Assembly (NCBI GenBank): GCA_025355105.1
Contig: JANYAE010000032.1
Span: forward strand, 1-56,347
DNA: 56,347 nt
Direction of reading: 5' to 3'
Source of the DNA: Pseudomonadota bacterium
Lineage (GTDB): Bacteria; Pseudomonadota; Gammaproteobacteria; Steroidobacterales; Steroidobacteraceae
The notes beneath the pieces were generated by a model that worked only from the letters and a program-made list of their open reading frames with translations, did no database searches and had not been told where the DNA came from. The position numbers were made by a program, and so were the translations under genes. Below, in pieces: positions 43,393 to 52,489 of this stretch; positions within the stretch are counted from its first letter, which is position 1, and every line of letters starts with the position of its first letter.

Positions 43393-44628
43393 ATGCGCGC
43401 GATCCTGCACGTCGACATGGATGCCTTCTACGCGTCGGTCGAGCAGCACGATCGGCCGGAGCTCAAGGGCCTGCCGGTAATCGTCGGCGGTGGCTCGGGC
43501 CGCGGGGTCGTGGCGGCCGCGAGCTACGAGGTGCGCCGCTACGGCGTGCACTCGGCGATGCCGACGCGCATGGCGCTCGAGCGCTGCCCGCAGGCCGTGG
43601 TCGTCAAGCCGCGCATGGACCGCTACAAGGAGGTCTCGACCCAGGTGTTCGCGGTCTTTCACGAGTTCACGCCGCTGGTCGAGGGCCTGTCGCTCGACGA
43701 GGCCTTCCTCGACGTGACCGAGAGTCGCGCGCTGTTCGGCGAGCCGGCGGCGATCGCCGCCACTGTCAAGGCGCGAATCCGCGAGCGCACCGGCCTCACC
43801 GCCTCGGTCGGCGTGTCGCACAACAAGCTGCTGGCGAAGATCGCCTCGGACCTCGAGAAGCCGGACGGCCTGTGCGCGATCGGCCCGGACGACGTCGCGC
43901 GCGTGCTCGACCCGCTGCCGATCCGGCGGCTGTCCGGGATCGGCGCCAAGACCGCGGCGCGGCTCGAGTCGTCGGGGCTGCAGACGCTCGGCCAGCTGCG
44001 CGTGGCGCCTGACTCGGTGCTGTGGCCGTTGTTCGGCCGTTACACGCAGCGCGTGCGCGAGCGCGCCGCGGGCATCGACGAGCGGCCGGTCGTGCCGGAC
44101 TGGCAGGAGAAGCAGGTCAGCGCTGAGGAGACCTTCGAGACCGACCTGCGGCGGCGCGAGGACCTGCACGCCGAGCTCGCCAAGCTCGCCGACCGCGTCG
44201 GCACGCGGCTGCGTGGCAAGGCGTTGCTGGCGGCGAACGTCACGGTCAAGATCCGGCGCCGCGACTTCACGACCTACACGCGCGCCCGCAGCTTCCGGCC
44301 GCCGAGCCAGGAGACCGGCACGCTGCTCGCGATCGCCCGCGAGCTGCTCGACGCCTGGCTCGCCGAGCAGCCGCGTGCCGCCGTGCGCCTGCTCGGCGTC
44401 GGCCTGAGCGCGCTGTCGCCGGCGGCGCAGCTCGATCTGTTCGCGGCGCCGCCGCCGACCGGCGAGCGCCCGGGACCGGCGCGGCCGGCCGACCGGCAGA
44501 CGGCCCGCATCGACCCGACGCTGGACCGGATTCGCGAGAAGTTCGGCAGCGAGGCGGTGAAGCGGGCGAGCAGCCTCGAGCGCGGCCTCAAGGAAGACGG
44601 CTTCACGGGCGTGCGGCGCCGGACCTGA
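43393..44628 (+). CDS. dinB: DNA polymerase IV (Y-family)
   Basis: Error-prone translesion polymerase of 411 aa. It has the N-terminal catalytic LHVDMDAFYASVE, VVAAASYEVRRYGV, SLDEAFLDVT with the catalytic acidic pair, the ASVGVSHNKLLAKIASDLEKP fingers region (given here in overlapping parts of up to 20 residues), and the HhH stretch IRRLSGIGAKTAARL. A QLDLF clamp-binding motif lies in the C-terminal tail (about residue 349), followed by about 60 residues beyond it, which is longer than in E. coli. No LexA box was recognised in the 12-bp gap to the preceding gene, so induction by damage cannot be inferred. Confidence 0.95.
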   Translation: MRAILHVDMDAFYASVEQHDRPELKGLPVIVGGGSGRGVVAAASYEVRRYGVHSAMPTRMALERCPQAVVVKPRMDRYKEVSTQVFAVFHEFTPLVEGLSLDEAFLDVTESRALFGEPAAIAATVKARIRERTGLTASVGVSHNKLLAKIASDLEKPDGLCAIGPDDVARVLDPLPIRRLSGIGAKTAARLESSGLQTLGQLRVAPDSVLWPLFGRYTQRVRERAAGIDERPVVPDWQEKQVSAEETFETDLRRREDLHAELAKLADRVGTRLRGKALLAANVTVKIRRRDFTTYTRARSFRPPSQETGTLLAIARELLDAWLAEQPRAAVRLLGVGLSALSPAAQLDLFAAPPPTGERPGPARPADRQTARIDPTLDRIREKFGSEAVKRASSLERGLKEDGFTGVRRRT

Positions 44629-44664
44629 GACCTCGGAGGCGGCGCCGATCTGCCGTCGTCTCGG

Positions 44665-44765
44665 CAAATATTCACATTAAATCAAGATATTAGCTGCGCG
44701 CAGCGCGCCGCGCCAGGTGCCCCCGTGCCGGCCTGGCGCCTGCGCCCGGCCACAGCCGCTATCAT
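44665..44765 (+). promoter_or_regulatory. AT-rich island and candidate -10 upstream of gspA
   Basis: A stretch at 44665-44693 is mostly A/T in a window of about 70% GC; it contains ATATTC and AGATATTAG. A TATCAT (44760-44765) ends 9 nt before the gspA ATG, so the message would have only about 3 nt of leader. No -35 matches at standard spacing. The AT-rich block could be a curved or protein-binding region. Confidence 0.4.
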
Positions 44766-44774
44766 GCGTACACG

Positions 44775-46385
44775 ATGTACACGAGCTTCTTTGGCCTCGC
44801 CGAAAAGCCCTTCGCAATCACGCCGGACCCCCGCTACCTGTACCTGAGCGAGCGGCACGCGGAGGCGCTCGCGCACCTGCTGTACGGCATCGACGATGCC
44901 GGCGGCTTCGTGCAGCTGACGGGCGAGGTCGGTACCGGCAAGACCACGATGGTGCGCAGCTTTCTGGCGCAGCTGCCGGCGCATGCCGACGTTGCGCTGA
45001 TCCTGAACCCGCGCATCACGCCGGAGGAGTTCCTGCTCGCGATCTGCGACGAACTGCACGTGGCGATTCCCGAGGGGCTGCGCCAGAGCGTCAAGGCGGT
45101 GGTCGACCTGCTGAACCAGTTCCTGCTCGATGCGCACGCGCGCGGCCGGCGCGTGGTCGTCATCGTCGACGAGGCGCAGCAGCTGTCGGCCGACGTGCTC
45201 GAGCAGGTGCGGCTGCTCACCAACCTCGAGACCGCGACCCAGAAGCTGCTGCAGATCATCCTGGTCGGCCAGCCGGAGCTGCGTGAGGTGCTGGCACGCA
45301 ACGACCTGCGCCAGCTCGCGCAGCGCATCACCGGCCGCTACCACCTGGACCCGCTGTCGCGCGCGGAGTCCGGCGCCTACGTCCGCCACCGGCTCAAGGT
45401 GGCCGGCGCCAGCGGCGAGATCTTCAGCGCCGGCGCGCTCGCCGAGCTGCACCGGCTGGCCGGCGGCGTGCCGCGGCTGGTCAACGTGATCGCCGATCGC
45501 GCCCTGCTCGGCGCCTACACCCGTGAGGAGTCGCGCGTCAGTCCCGCGCTCGTCCGCCACGCGGCGGCCGAGGTTCATGGCCGCCGCTTCACCGCCCCGT
45601 GGCTGCCGTGGGCCATCGGCACCGCCGCCGCGGCCGGCGTCGCGCTGCTCGGGCTCAGCCTGTACGCCGCCGTGGCGCGCCAGCGCGGCGCGCCGCCGCC
45701 GGTTGCTGCACAACCCGCGGCCGCGCCGCCGGCGGCGGTGGCCTCCGAGCTGCCGCGCGCGCCGACGGTCGCCGAGTTCCTCGCCGCGCACGCGGTCGAC
45801 ACCGGCACCGATCCGGCCTTCTCGCGGCTGTTCGCGTTGTGGAGCGCGCCGTTCGACGCGCACGGCTCGCGGCCCTGCGACCAGGCCAGCGCGCACGGAC
45901 TCGAGTGCCTCGCGCAAAAGGGCAGCTTCGCGCAGCTGCGGCTCCTCAACCGACCCGCGATCCTGTCGCTGGCGGCCGCCGACGGCACCGAACAGCAGGT
46001 CGTCGTCTCGGCGCTCGACGACCGCAGCGCACAGATCGAGGCCGGCGGCGCGACGTTGAAGGCGGACCTGCTGGATCTGCAGCGCTTCTGGTACGGCGAC
46101 TTTCTGGTGCTGTGGCGCCCGCCGCTGCCGATGGCGCGGCTGCTCAAGCCCGGCATGCGCGGCGCCGAGGTGCGCTGGCTGCGGCAGGGGCTCGCGAGCG
46201 TGCGCGGCGAGGCGCTTGCCGGCACGTCGGACGTCTACGACCAGGAGCTGGTGCGACTGGTCGAGGACTTCCAGCGCACGCACCGCCTGACCGTCGACGG
46301 CATCGCCGGCGAGCAGACCCAGGTGCTGCTCGACGGCCTGGTCGGCGCGCCGGGCGCGCCGACGCTGCGCGCGAGCGGCGGCTGA
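44775..46385 (+). CDS. gspA: GspA/ExeA-type AAA ATPase with peptidoglycan-binding domain
   Basis: Inner-membrane ATPase that, with GspB, helps insert the type II secretion secretin through the peptidoglycan. The 536 aa protein has an N-terminal FFGLAEKPFAITPDP, Walker A GEVGTGKTT (about residues 52-60), Walker B VVVIVDEAQ (about 128-136), a single membrane helix near 280-300, and a C-terminal peptidoglycan-binding repeat (MRGAEVRWLRQGLA ... DFQRTHRLTVDGIAG). The gspB start overlaps its stop (TGATG). No other gsp gene is in the window. Confidence 0.88.
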   Translation: MYTSFFGLAEKPFAITPDPRYLYLSERHAEALAHLLYGIDDAGGFVQLTGEVGTGKTTMVRSFLAQLPAHADVALILNPRITPEEFLLAICDELHVAIPEGLRQSVKAVVDLLNQFLLDAHARGRRVVVIVDEAQQLSADVLEQVRLLTNLETATQKLLQIILVGQPELREVLARNDLRQLAQRITGRYHLDPLSRAESGAYVRHRLKVAGASGEIFSAGALAELHRLAGGVPRLVNVIADRALLGAYTREESRVSPALVRHAAAEVHGRRFTAPWLPWAIGTAAAAGVALLGLSLYAAVARQRGAPPPVAAQPAAAPPAAVASELPRAPTVAEFLAAHAVDTGTDPAFSRLFALWSAPFDAHGSRPCDQASAHGLECLAQKGSFAQLRLLNRPAILSLAAADGTEQQVVVSALDDRSAQIEAGGATLKADLLDLQRFWYGDFLVLWRPPLPMARLLKPGMRGAEVRWLRQGLASVRGEALAGTSDVYDQELVRLVEDFQRTHRLTVDGIAGEQTQVLLDGLVGAPGAPTLRASGG

Positions 46386-47044
46386 TGTCCTTCATCCTCG
46401 ACGCGCTGCGCAAGTCCGAGCACGCGCGCGAACGGCGCGCCTTGCCGGGACTCGTCGACCTGCCGGTGTCACGGGCCGCGCCCTCGCGCCTGCCCTGGAT
46501 CCTCGGCGGCGTCGGCGTGCTGCTGCTCGTCAACATCGCGGTGCTCGGCTGGGTGCTGACGCGGCCCGCGCCGCCGGCACCGGCGCAGGCCGCGCCTGCC
46601 GCAGTGCACGCACTGCCGCCGGTGAGCGCAGCCGCCGCGCCGCGACCGCTGGCGTCGCGCGTCCGGCCGCTCGCGGCCGAGAGCGAGCCCGGCTCGGACC
46701 CGGAGCTCGATCGCCTCGAGCCGCAACAGCCGGCGCCGCGCGCCGCGGCCGAGCCCTACGCCGCCGAACGGGCCGCCGCTGCGCGCGAGTTCCATCCCGG
46801 CGTCACGGTGGCCGGCCTGCCATCGATCCACCAGCTGCCGCCGCAGGCGACAGCCGGGTTGCCGACGCTGAACATCGACCTTCACGTCTACAGTGGCGAT
46901 CCCGGGCAGCGCTTCGTGATGATCAACGGGCAGCGGCTGAAGGAGGGCGGGCAGCTCAAGGAGGGACCGATCGTCGAGCGGATCACCCAGGAGGGGGCGA
47001 TCCTCAATCACCAAGGAACCCGGTTTCTGCTGCCGCGCGAATGA
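46385..47044 (+). CDS. gspB: GspB-type general secretion protein
   Basis: A 219 aa partner of GspA. The short cytoplasmic start MSFILDALRKSEHARERR, a common GspB motif, is followed by one membrane helix (about residues 38-58), a Pro/Ala-rich periplasmic linker of about 85 residues and a C-terminal domain with LHVYSGDPGQRFVMINGQ and NHQGTRFLLP. The ATG overlaps the gspA stop by 1 bp. The pair is expected to act on secretin assembly at the cell wall. Confidence 0.87.
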   Translation: MSFILDALRKSEHARERRALPGLVDLPVSRAAPSRLPWILGGVGVLLLVNIAVLGWVLTRPAPPAPAQAAPAAVHALPPVSAAAAPRPLASRVRPLAAESEPGSDPELDRLEPQQPAPRAAAEPYAAERAAAAREFHPGVTVAGLPSIHQLPPQATAGLPTLNIDLHVYSGDPGQRFVMINGQRLKEGGQLKEGPIVERITQEGAILNHQGTRFLLPRE

Positions 47045-47111
47045 GCACGCGACGTGTCCCGGCCGCCGGCTTCCGGCGTGACCCAGGGACCGCGCCGAGG
47101 GGGACAAGACG

Positions 47112-48947
47112 ATGCCTGCTGCCGTGATGCCGCGACTCGATGCGGCGGAGCTCGGACGGGCGCTGCGCGCCGGCATCCACCGGGTGCTCGCGCAGCAGGA
47201 GCACCTCGACCGCATCAACGTCTTCCCGGTGCCGGACGGCGATACCGGCACCAACCTCGCGATCACGCTGAGCGCGATGCTCGCGGTGCTGAAGCGCCCG
47301 CCCTTTGACCACGCCGGCCGGCTGCTGACGCAGGTGGCGGACGCCGCGCTCGACGCGGCGCGCGGCAACTCGGGCGCGATCCTCGCGCAGTTCTTCCTCG
47401 GCCTCGGCGACCGCGCCGGCCACTTGCCGGAGCTGTCGGCCCTCGAGTTCGCCGAGGCGGTGCAGGGCGGCGCCTCGTACGCGCGCGATGCGCTCGCCGA
47501 TCCGCGCGAGGGCACGATCCTGACGGTGCTGCAGGACCTGGCCACCGAGCTCAAGCGCCTCGCGGCCGGCGGCGTCGACGACATCCGCGCGCTGGTGCGC
47601 CGCGGCCTCGAGCGCGCCGAACGCTCGCTCGAGGCGACGCGCGACCAGCTCGAGGTGCTGCACAAGGCCGACGTCGTCGACGCCGGCGCCGCCGGCTTCG
47701 TGACGCTGCTCGAGGGTGTCTCGGCCTACCTCGACAGCGGCGAGCTGGACGAGGCGGAGATTTCCTTCGGCGCCGTGCCGAGCGAGCCGGAGTCCGCCGG
47801 TGGCGAGGCGAGCCTCGAGCAGCGCTGGTGCACCGAGTGCATGGTCAGCGGCGAGGCCATCGACCACCGCCGGCTGCGCGAGGAGCTCGCGCCGCTCGGC
47901 TCGAGCCTGGTGGTCGCCGGTACCCGGCGCAAGGTGCGCGTGCATATGCACGTCAATGCGCCGCGCGAGTTGTTCCGGATCGCCGCCGGCTACGGCGCGG
48001 TCAGCGGCGAGAAGGCCGACGATATGCAGCGCCAGCAGCTGGCGACGCTGCACGCCGCGCGCCGGCGCATCGCGATCGCCACCGACTCCGCGGCCGACAT
48101 CCCCGAGGCGGAACTCGAGCGCCTTGACATCCACATCGTGCCGGTGCGGTTGCACTTCGGCGAGCGCAGCTTCCTCGACAAGGTGACGCTCGGGCCGGAG
48201 GAGTTCTATCAACTGCTGGCCAGCAGTCCGGTGCACCCCAAGACCTCGCAGCCGCCAGCCGGCGATTTCCGGCGACTGTTCGAGTTCCTGAGCTCGCACT
48301 ACGAGAGCGTGCTGTCGGTGAATCTGACCGGCACCGTCAGCGGCACGCGCCAGGCGGCGGAGTCGGCGGCGAGCCGGATCGCGGCCCGCGAGCGGGTCAC
48401 GGTGATCGACTCGCTGAACGCCTCGGCCGGCCAGGGGCTGGTGGTGATGTACGCCGCCGAGTGCGTCGCGGCGGGCCTCGACGCGGCCGCGGTGACCGCC
48501 GCGGTGCGCGCGGTGCTGGCGCGCACGCGCACCTTCGCCTGCCTGTCGACGCTCGACTACGCGGTGCGTGGCGGCCGCGTGCCGGCGATCGCGCGCAGCG
48601 TCGCGCGCTGGCTGCGGCTCTCGCCGCTGCTCGCGACCTTCCCGGACGGCCGCGTCGCGATCGGCGGTACGCTGTTCGGCCGCGCCAACCTGTCGGTCAA
48701 GTTCGCGCGCTTCGTCGGCCGGCGCATGGACCGTCGGCGCCGCTACCGGCTGATCGTCGGCCACGGCAACGCGCCGCAGGAAGGCGCGCGGCTGCTTGAG
48801 CTGCTGACGCGCGGGCGCGACAACATCGATCGCGCCTGGCTGGTGCCGCTCGGCGCGGCGCTCGGCGTGCACGGCGGCCCGGGCTTCCTGGTGGTCGGGC
48901 TGCAGGATTACCAGTCGCCGCGCGCGCCGCCGGCCGGCGGCGATTGA
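47112..48947 (+). CDS. DAK2-DegV fusion protein (FakA-FakB-like)
   Basis: A 611 aa protein joining two halves of the fatty acid kinase system. Residues 10-200 form a DAK2 kinase domain with NVFPVPDGDTGTN (metal/ATP Asp42 and Asp44). A middle domain has WCTECMV and RVHMHVN, matching the Cys and His positions of the zinc site in FakA. From about residue 315 a DegV domain begins (IAIATDSAADIPE, HPKTSQPPAGDF, LTGTVSGTR, RGGRVPAIA), as in fatty-acid-binding FakB. In Gram-positives FakA and FakB are separate and make acyl-phosphate. Here the DegV domain replaces the FakA C-terminal domain. Confidence 0.87.
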   Translation: MPAAVMPRLDAAELGRALRAGIHRVLAQQEHLDRINVFPVPDGDTGTNLAITLSAMLAVLKRPPFDHAGRLLTQVADAALDAARGNSGAILAQFFLGLGDRAGHLPELSALEFAEAVQGGASYARDALADPREGTILTVLQDLATELKRLAAGGVDDIRALVRRGLERAERSLEATRDQLEVLHKADVVDAGAAGFVTLLEGVSAYLDSGELDEAEISFGAVPSEPESAGGEASLEQRWCTECMVSGEAIDHRRLREELAPLGSSLVVAGTRRKVRVHMHVNAPRELFRIAAGYGAVSGEKADDMQRQQLATLHAARRRIAIATDSAADIPEAELERLDIHIVPVRLHFGERSFLDKVTLGPEEFYQLLASSPVHPKTSQPPAGDFRRLFEFLSSHYESVLSVNLTGTVSGTRQAAESAASRIAARERVTVIDSLNASAGQGLVVMYAAECVAAGLDAAAVTAAVRAVLARTRTFACLSTLDYAVRGGRVPAIARSVARWLRLSPLLATFPDGRVAIGGTLFGRANLSVKFARFVGRRMDRRRRYRLIVGHGNAPQEGARLLELLTRGRDNIDRAWLVPLGAALGVHGGPGFLVVGLQDYQSPRAPPAGGD

Positions 48948-48997
48948 CAAGGCGTCAGGCGGCGGCGAGCCTAGGCTGCCGTCAAGGAGGATGCCCG

Positions 48998-49483
48998 ATG
49001 ACCTGTCGACCGTTCCGCGCCCTCGCCCTCGCCCTCGCCGTCGCGCTCGCCCTGGTCGCGGCGCTCGCCGCACCGCTTCAGGCCGCGACCCCGTCGCCTG
49101 CCGAGGCCGAGATCGCGCGCCTCGAGCGCGACTGGAACGACGCCTACGGCGCCAACGAGCTGGCCAAGTACTTCGGCAGCTACGCCGACGATGCGGTGCT
49201 GATCTTCTACGGCGCGCGCAGCACGGTCGCCGACTACCGCAAGAGCTGGACGGCATCGGTCAGCGCCGGCGACCGGCCTGAGTCGGTCAAGCTCAGCGAC
49301 CTCGTGATCCGCGTCGCGCCGGGCGGCGACACGGCGGTCGCGAGCTACCTGCTCGCGGTGCGCACGCGCCACCCGAACGCCGCGTCGACCGACGAGCTCG
49401 CCTTCGAGAGCGATGTCTGGCAGAAGCGCGGCGGCGCCTGGAAGGTCGTGCACGTCCACTATTCGGCGGTGCCGCCGAAGTGA
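48998..49483 (+). CDS. exported NTF2-like (DUF4440/SnoaL-type) protein
   Basis: A 161 aa protein with a signal peptide (ALALALAVALALVAALAAPL, cleavage after LQAA) and an NTF2-like fold: ERDWNDAYGANELAKYFGSY, DAVLIFYGAR and a C-terminal DVWQKRGGAWKVVHVHYS. Such domains serve as small-molecule binding or enzymatic scaffolds; the function is unassigned. The ATG at 48998 has AAGGAGG 7 nt upstream, which rules out the out-of-frame ATG at 48991. It is separate from the second NTF2-like gene at the right end. Confidence 0.8.
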   Translation: MTCRPFRALALALAVALALVAALAAPLQAATPSPAEAEIARLERDWNDAYGANELAKYFGSYADDAVLIFYGARSTVADYRKSWTASVSAGDRPESVKLSDLVIRVAPGGDTAVASYLLAVRTRHPNAASTDELAFESDVWQKRGGAWKVVHVHYSAVPPK

Positions 49484-49519
49484 CCGCCGCCGCCCGGGCC
49501 GCGCGCTAGCCCGTCGACC

Positions 49520-49981
49520 ATGACGGGCCTGCTGTACGAGACCGCGCTCGAGACCGGCTGGTCCGACATGGACATGAACGGTCACATGGCAAACACCGCA
49601 TTCCTCGAGAAGGCGGTCGACGTGCGCCTCAGGTTCTTCGCGGCACACCGCTTCGGCATCGGCGAGTTCGCGCGGCTGCGCGTCGGCCCGGTGGTGATGA
49701 GCGACGAGCTCGCGTACTTTCGCGAGGTGCACCTGCAGGAGACACTGCGCGCCACGCTCGCGCTGGCCGGCCTCGCCGACGACGGCAGCCGCTGGCGGTT
49801 GCGCAACGAATTCCACCGCGCCGACGGCCAGCTCGCGGCGCGCGTCAGCAGCGTCGGCGGCTGGCTCAACCTCGACGCCCGCAAGCTGGTCGCGCCGCCG
49901 CCGGTGCTCGCCGAGGCGCTCGCGGCGCTGACCCGGACCGACGATTTCGCCGCGCTGCCGTCCAGCCTGCGCGCGCGCTGA
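49520..49981 (+). CDS. hotdog-fold acyl-CoA thioesterase
   Basis: A 153 aa protein with the 4HBT-type hotdog pattern: WSDMDMNGHMANTAFLE holds the catalytic Asp and the His/Asn following it, and VVMSDELAYFREVHLQE is the next conserved strand pair. It probably hydrolyses an acyl-CoA in the cytoplasm; the chain length is unknown. It lies on the plus strand 21 bp before the glycosylase gene in a run of small genes. The nearby DAK2-DegV fusion may also be connected to fatty acids, a weak contextual hint. Confidence 0.82.
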   Translation: MTGLLYETALETGWSDMDMNGHMANTAFLEKAVDVRLRFFAAHRFGIGEFARLRVGPVVMSDELAYFREVHLQETLRATLALAGLADDGSRWRLRNEFHRADGQLAARVSSVGGWLNLDARKLVAPPPVLAEALAALTRTDDFAALPSSLRAR

Positions 49982-50002
49982 CCCGGCAGCGCGGCGCACC
50001 TG

Positions 50003-50536
50003 ATGCACTCGCAGGGTTTCCCGCCGATTGCCCGCCGCGACGCCCGGGTGCTGGTACTCGGCACGCTGCCCGGCCAGGAGTCGCTGCGCCGCCGGCAGTA
50101 CTACGCTCAACCGCGCAACGCCTTCTGGACGATCATGGGCGCGCTGTGCGGCGCCGGCCCGGAGCTACCCTACCGCGCGCGCACGCGTCGGCTGGCGGCG
50201 AGCGGCATCGCGCTCTGGGACGTGTGCGCGACGGCGGTTCGCGCCGGCAGCCTGGACGCCGCGATCGTCGCCGGCAGCGTCGTCGTCAACGACTTCGCGG
50301 CGTTCCTCGCGCGCCACCCCGGCGTCCGGCTGGTGTGCTTCAACGGCCGGACGGCGGCGGCTCTGTATCGCCACCACGTGCTGCCGGCACTTGGCCCTGC
50401 GGCCCGCGCGCTGCCGACGCTCGAACTGCCGTCGACTAGCCCGGCGCACGCCGCCGTGCCGCTCGCCGCCAAGCTGGCGCGCTGGCGCTCGCTTGCCGCG
50501 GCACTGGCGCCGCGAGCGGCGGACGCGCCCGGCTGA
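50003..50536 (+). CDS. uracil-DNA-glycosylase-superfamily (MUG/deoxyinosine type) enzyme
   Basis: A 177 aa base-excision repair enzyme with the catalytic-loop region [20 protein letters not shown], the following QPRNAFW, the [18 protein letters not shown] stretch and a late substrate loop [11 protein letters not shown] (NPSP-like position). The pattern matches mismatch-specific or deoxyinosine glycosylases. It is not the classical Ung family, because the GQDPYH-type motif is absent. It is flanked by unrelated small genes on the same strand. Confidence 0.82.
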   Translation: MHSQGFPPIARRDARVLVLGTLPGQESLRRRQYYAQPRNAFWTIMGALCGAGPELPYRARTRRLAASGIALWDVCATAVRAGSLDAAIVAGSVVVNDFAAFLARHPGVRLVCFNGRTAAALYRHHVLPALGPAARALPTLELPSTSPAHAAVPLAAKLARWRSLAAALAPRAADAPG

Positions 50537-50541
50537 ACGCC

Positions 50542-51030
50542 GTGTGGCAGCTCAGCGAACCGGCCGGAGCCGCCGACTGGCTGCTGGCGCGCCGGCTGAT
50601 CGACGAGTACAGCCGCGGGCTCGGCGTCGACCTCTGCTTCCAGGACCTCGCTGGCGAACTTCGCGACCTGGAGCTCCAGTACGGTCCGCCGCAGGGCGCG
50701 CTGCTGCTTGCCCGCAGCGCCGGCGAGGGGCCCGGATGCGTCGCGCTGCGCAGCCTCGAGGCCGGCCTGTTCGAACTCAAGCGCCTGTACGTGGTGCCGG
50801 CCGCACGCGGCACCGGCCTCGGCCGGGCGCTGGTCGAGGCGATGCTGCGGCGGGCGCGGGCTCTCGGCGGCAGGCGCGTGCGGCTCGATACGCTCGCGAC
50901 CATGCAGGCGGCGCAGGCGCTCTACCGCTCGCTTGGCTTTCGGGCCATCCCGGCCTACCGCGTCAACCCGTTGCCCGGCGCGGCATACTTCGAGCTGCAA
51001 CTGGATGGAGAGCCTCATGCTGACCGGTAG
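50542..51030 (+). CDS. GNAT-family N-acetyltransferase
   Basis: A 162 aa GNAT with the strand [20 protein letters not shown] giving the acetyl-CoA loop (about residues 76-95), followed by [22 protein letters not shown]. The start is a GTG 5 bp after the preceding stop. Its end overlaps the GFA-type gene by 14 bp. The substrate is unknown. Confidence 0.8.
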   Translation: MWQLSEPAGAADWLLARRLIDEYSRGLGVDLCFQDLAGELRDLELQYGPPQGALLLARSAGEGPGCVALRSLEAGLFELKRLYVVPAARGTGLGRALVEAMLRRARALGGRRVRLDTLATMQAAQALYRSLGFRAIPAYRVNPLPGAAYFELQLDGEPHADR

Positions 51031-51427
51031 CTGCCTGTGCCAGGCCGTCCGCTATCAGATCGACGGACCGGTGGACGACGTGAGCCACTGCCACTGCAGC
51101 CAATGCCGCAAGGCGCACGGCGCGGCGTTCGCGAGCTACGGCCACGTCCGCTACGCGCACTTTCGCCTGCTGTCCGGCGCCGAGGCGGTCGCCCGCTACC
51201 AGGCCAGCCCGCAGGCGACGCGGACCTTCTGCCGCCACTGCGGCTCGAACCTGCAGTGGTGCCCGACCGGCAACGCCGAGTACTTCGCGCTCGCGCTCGG
51301 CACGCTCGACGACGATCCCGGCGTCCGTCCGCAACGACACCTCTTCGTCGCCTCGAAGGCGCCGTGGTATGCGATCGAGGACCGTCTGGCGCAGTTCGCC
51401 GAGTACCCGGGCGCCGATCAGGCGTAG
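51017..51427 (+). CDS. GFA (glutathione-dependent formaldehyde-activating type) zinc protein
   Basis: A 136 aa protein of the GFA/CENP-V fold. Zinc ligands are visible as [22 protein letters not shown] and [12 protein letters not shown] (C-x-C, C-x-C-x2-C and C-x2-C pairs). Members have been linked to glutathione S-hydroxymethyl adducts, but most are uncharacterised. The ATG at 51017 has GGAG upstream and overlaps the end of the acetyltransferase gene. Confidence 0.87.
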   Translation: MLTGSCLCQAVRYQIDGPVDDVSHCHCSQCRKAHGAAFASYGHVRYAHFRLLSGAEAVARYQASPQATRTFCRHCGSNLQWCPTGNAEYFALALGTLDDDPGVRPQRHLFVASKAPWYAIEDRLAQFAEYPGADQA

Positions 51428-51475
51428 GATCGCGCTCCGGATCCGACCGACCCCGACCAAGGAGTGAGAGTCGCC

Positions 51476-52489
51476 GTGCCGACCGCAGCTGTCCCGACGA
51501 CGATGCGCTATGTGCAGGCGCGGGCCCCGGGCGGGCCCGAAGTGCTCGAGATGGCCACCGGTCCGCTGCCGGAGCCGAAGCCGCATGAGGTCCTGATCCG
51601 CGTCGAGGCCGCCGGCGTCAACCGGCCGGACCTGAACCAGCGTGAGGGCAGCTACCCGCCGCCGGCCGACGCGAGCCCGGTGATCGGCCTCGAGGTGGCC
51701 GGCGAGGTGGTCGCCGCCGGCGCCGAGGTCGTGGTCTGGAGTCGCGGCGACCGGGTCACGGCGCTGACCAACGGCGGCGGCTACGCCGAGTACTGCGTCG
51801 CGCCGGCGGTGCAGTGCCTGCCGTGGCCGTCAGGCTTCGACGCGCTCAAGGCGGCGGCGCTGCCCGAGACCTACTTCACCGTCTGGGCGAACCTGTTCCA
51901 GCACGGCCGCCTCGCCCGCGGCGAGTCGGTGCTGGTGCACGGCGGTACCAGCGGCATCGGCGTGACGGCGATCCAGCTGGCGCGCGAGTTCGGCGCGCGC
52001 GTCTACGCGACCGCCGGCAGCGACGACAAGTGCGCCGCCTGCCTGGCGCTCGGCGCCGACGCGGCGATCAACTACCGCGCCGCGGATTTCGCCGACCGGC
52101 TCATGGAGCTCACGGGCGGCGCCGGCGTCAACGTCGTCCTCGACATCGTCGGCGCGCCATACTTCGAGCGCAACCTGCGCTGCCTGGCGATGGACGGGCG
52201 CCTCGTGCAGGTGTCCACCATGCTCGGCACCAAGGTCGAGCGCTTCGACCTGTGGAAGGTGATGCAACGCCGGCTCGTGATCACCGGCTCGACGATGCGG
52301 CCGCGCTCGACCGCCGAGAAGGGCGCAATCGCCCAGGCGCTGAAGGAGCGGGTCTGGCCGGTGCTGAACGCCGGCCGCTGCGGGCCGATGATCTACGCCA
52401 CCTTTCCGCTCGCCGAGGCGGCGGCCGCGCATCGGCTGATGGCCTCGAGCGCACACATCGGCAAGATCATGCTGCAGGTGGCCGGCTGA
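51476..52489 (+). CDS. zinc-independent quinone oxidoreductase (MDR, PIG3-like)
   Basis: A 337 aa medium-chain reductase. The N-terminal GroES-like domain has EVLIRVEAAGVNRPDLNQRE and the NADPH-binding domain has VLVHGGTSGIGVTAIQLA (about residues 155-172). The catalytic-zinc Cys/His set is missing, as expected for NADPH:quinone reductases. A GRLVQVSTMLG turn and ITGSTMRPRS support the PIG3 branch. The start is a GTG at 51476 with AAGGAG upstream; an in-frame ATG at 51503 is an alternative. The 3' end overlaps the convergent TauE gene by 23 bp. Confidence 0.87.
   Translation: MPTAAVPTTMRYVQARAPGGPEVLEMATGPLPEPKPHEVLIRVEAAGVNRPDLNQREGSYPPPADASPVIGLEVAGEVVAAGAEVVVWSRGDRVTALTNGGGYAEYCVAPAVQCLPWPSGFDALKAAALPETYFTVWANLFQHGRLARGESVLVHGGTSGIGVTAIQLAREFGARVYATAGSDDKCAACLALGADAAINYRAADFADRLMELTGGAGVNVVLDIVGAPYFERNLRCLAMDGRLVQVSTMLGTKVERFDLWKVMQRRLVITGSTMRPRSTAEKGAIAQALKERVWPVLNAGRCGPMIYATFPLAEAAAAHRLMASSAHIGKIMLQVAG

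Noticed and set aside
42022..44667. 881-codon open frame on the minus strand
   Set aside because: Antisense to dinB and the DUF3667 gene, rich in Arg/Ala/Glu, with no motif. dinB on the other strand is unmistakable.
48944..48977. Promoter TTGACA plus TAGGCT before the NTF2-like gene
   Set aside because: The spacing is 22 bp, too long for sigma-70. Similar TAGGCT strings precede sodC and dinB without a -35, so they are not counted as promoters.
51464..51466. GTG at 51464 as start of the quinone oxidoreductase
   Set aside because: It overlaps the AAGGAG ribosome site. The GTG at 51476 is correctly placed after that site.
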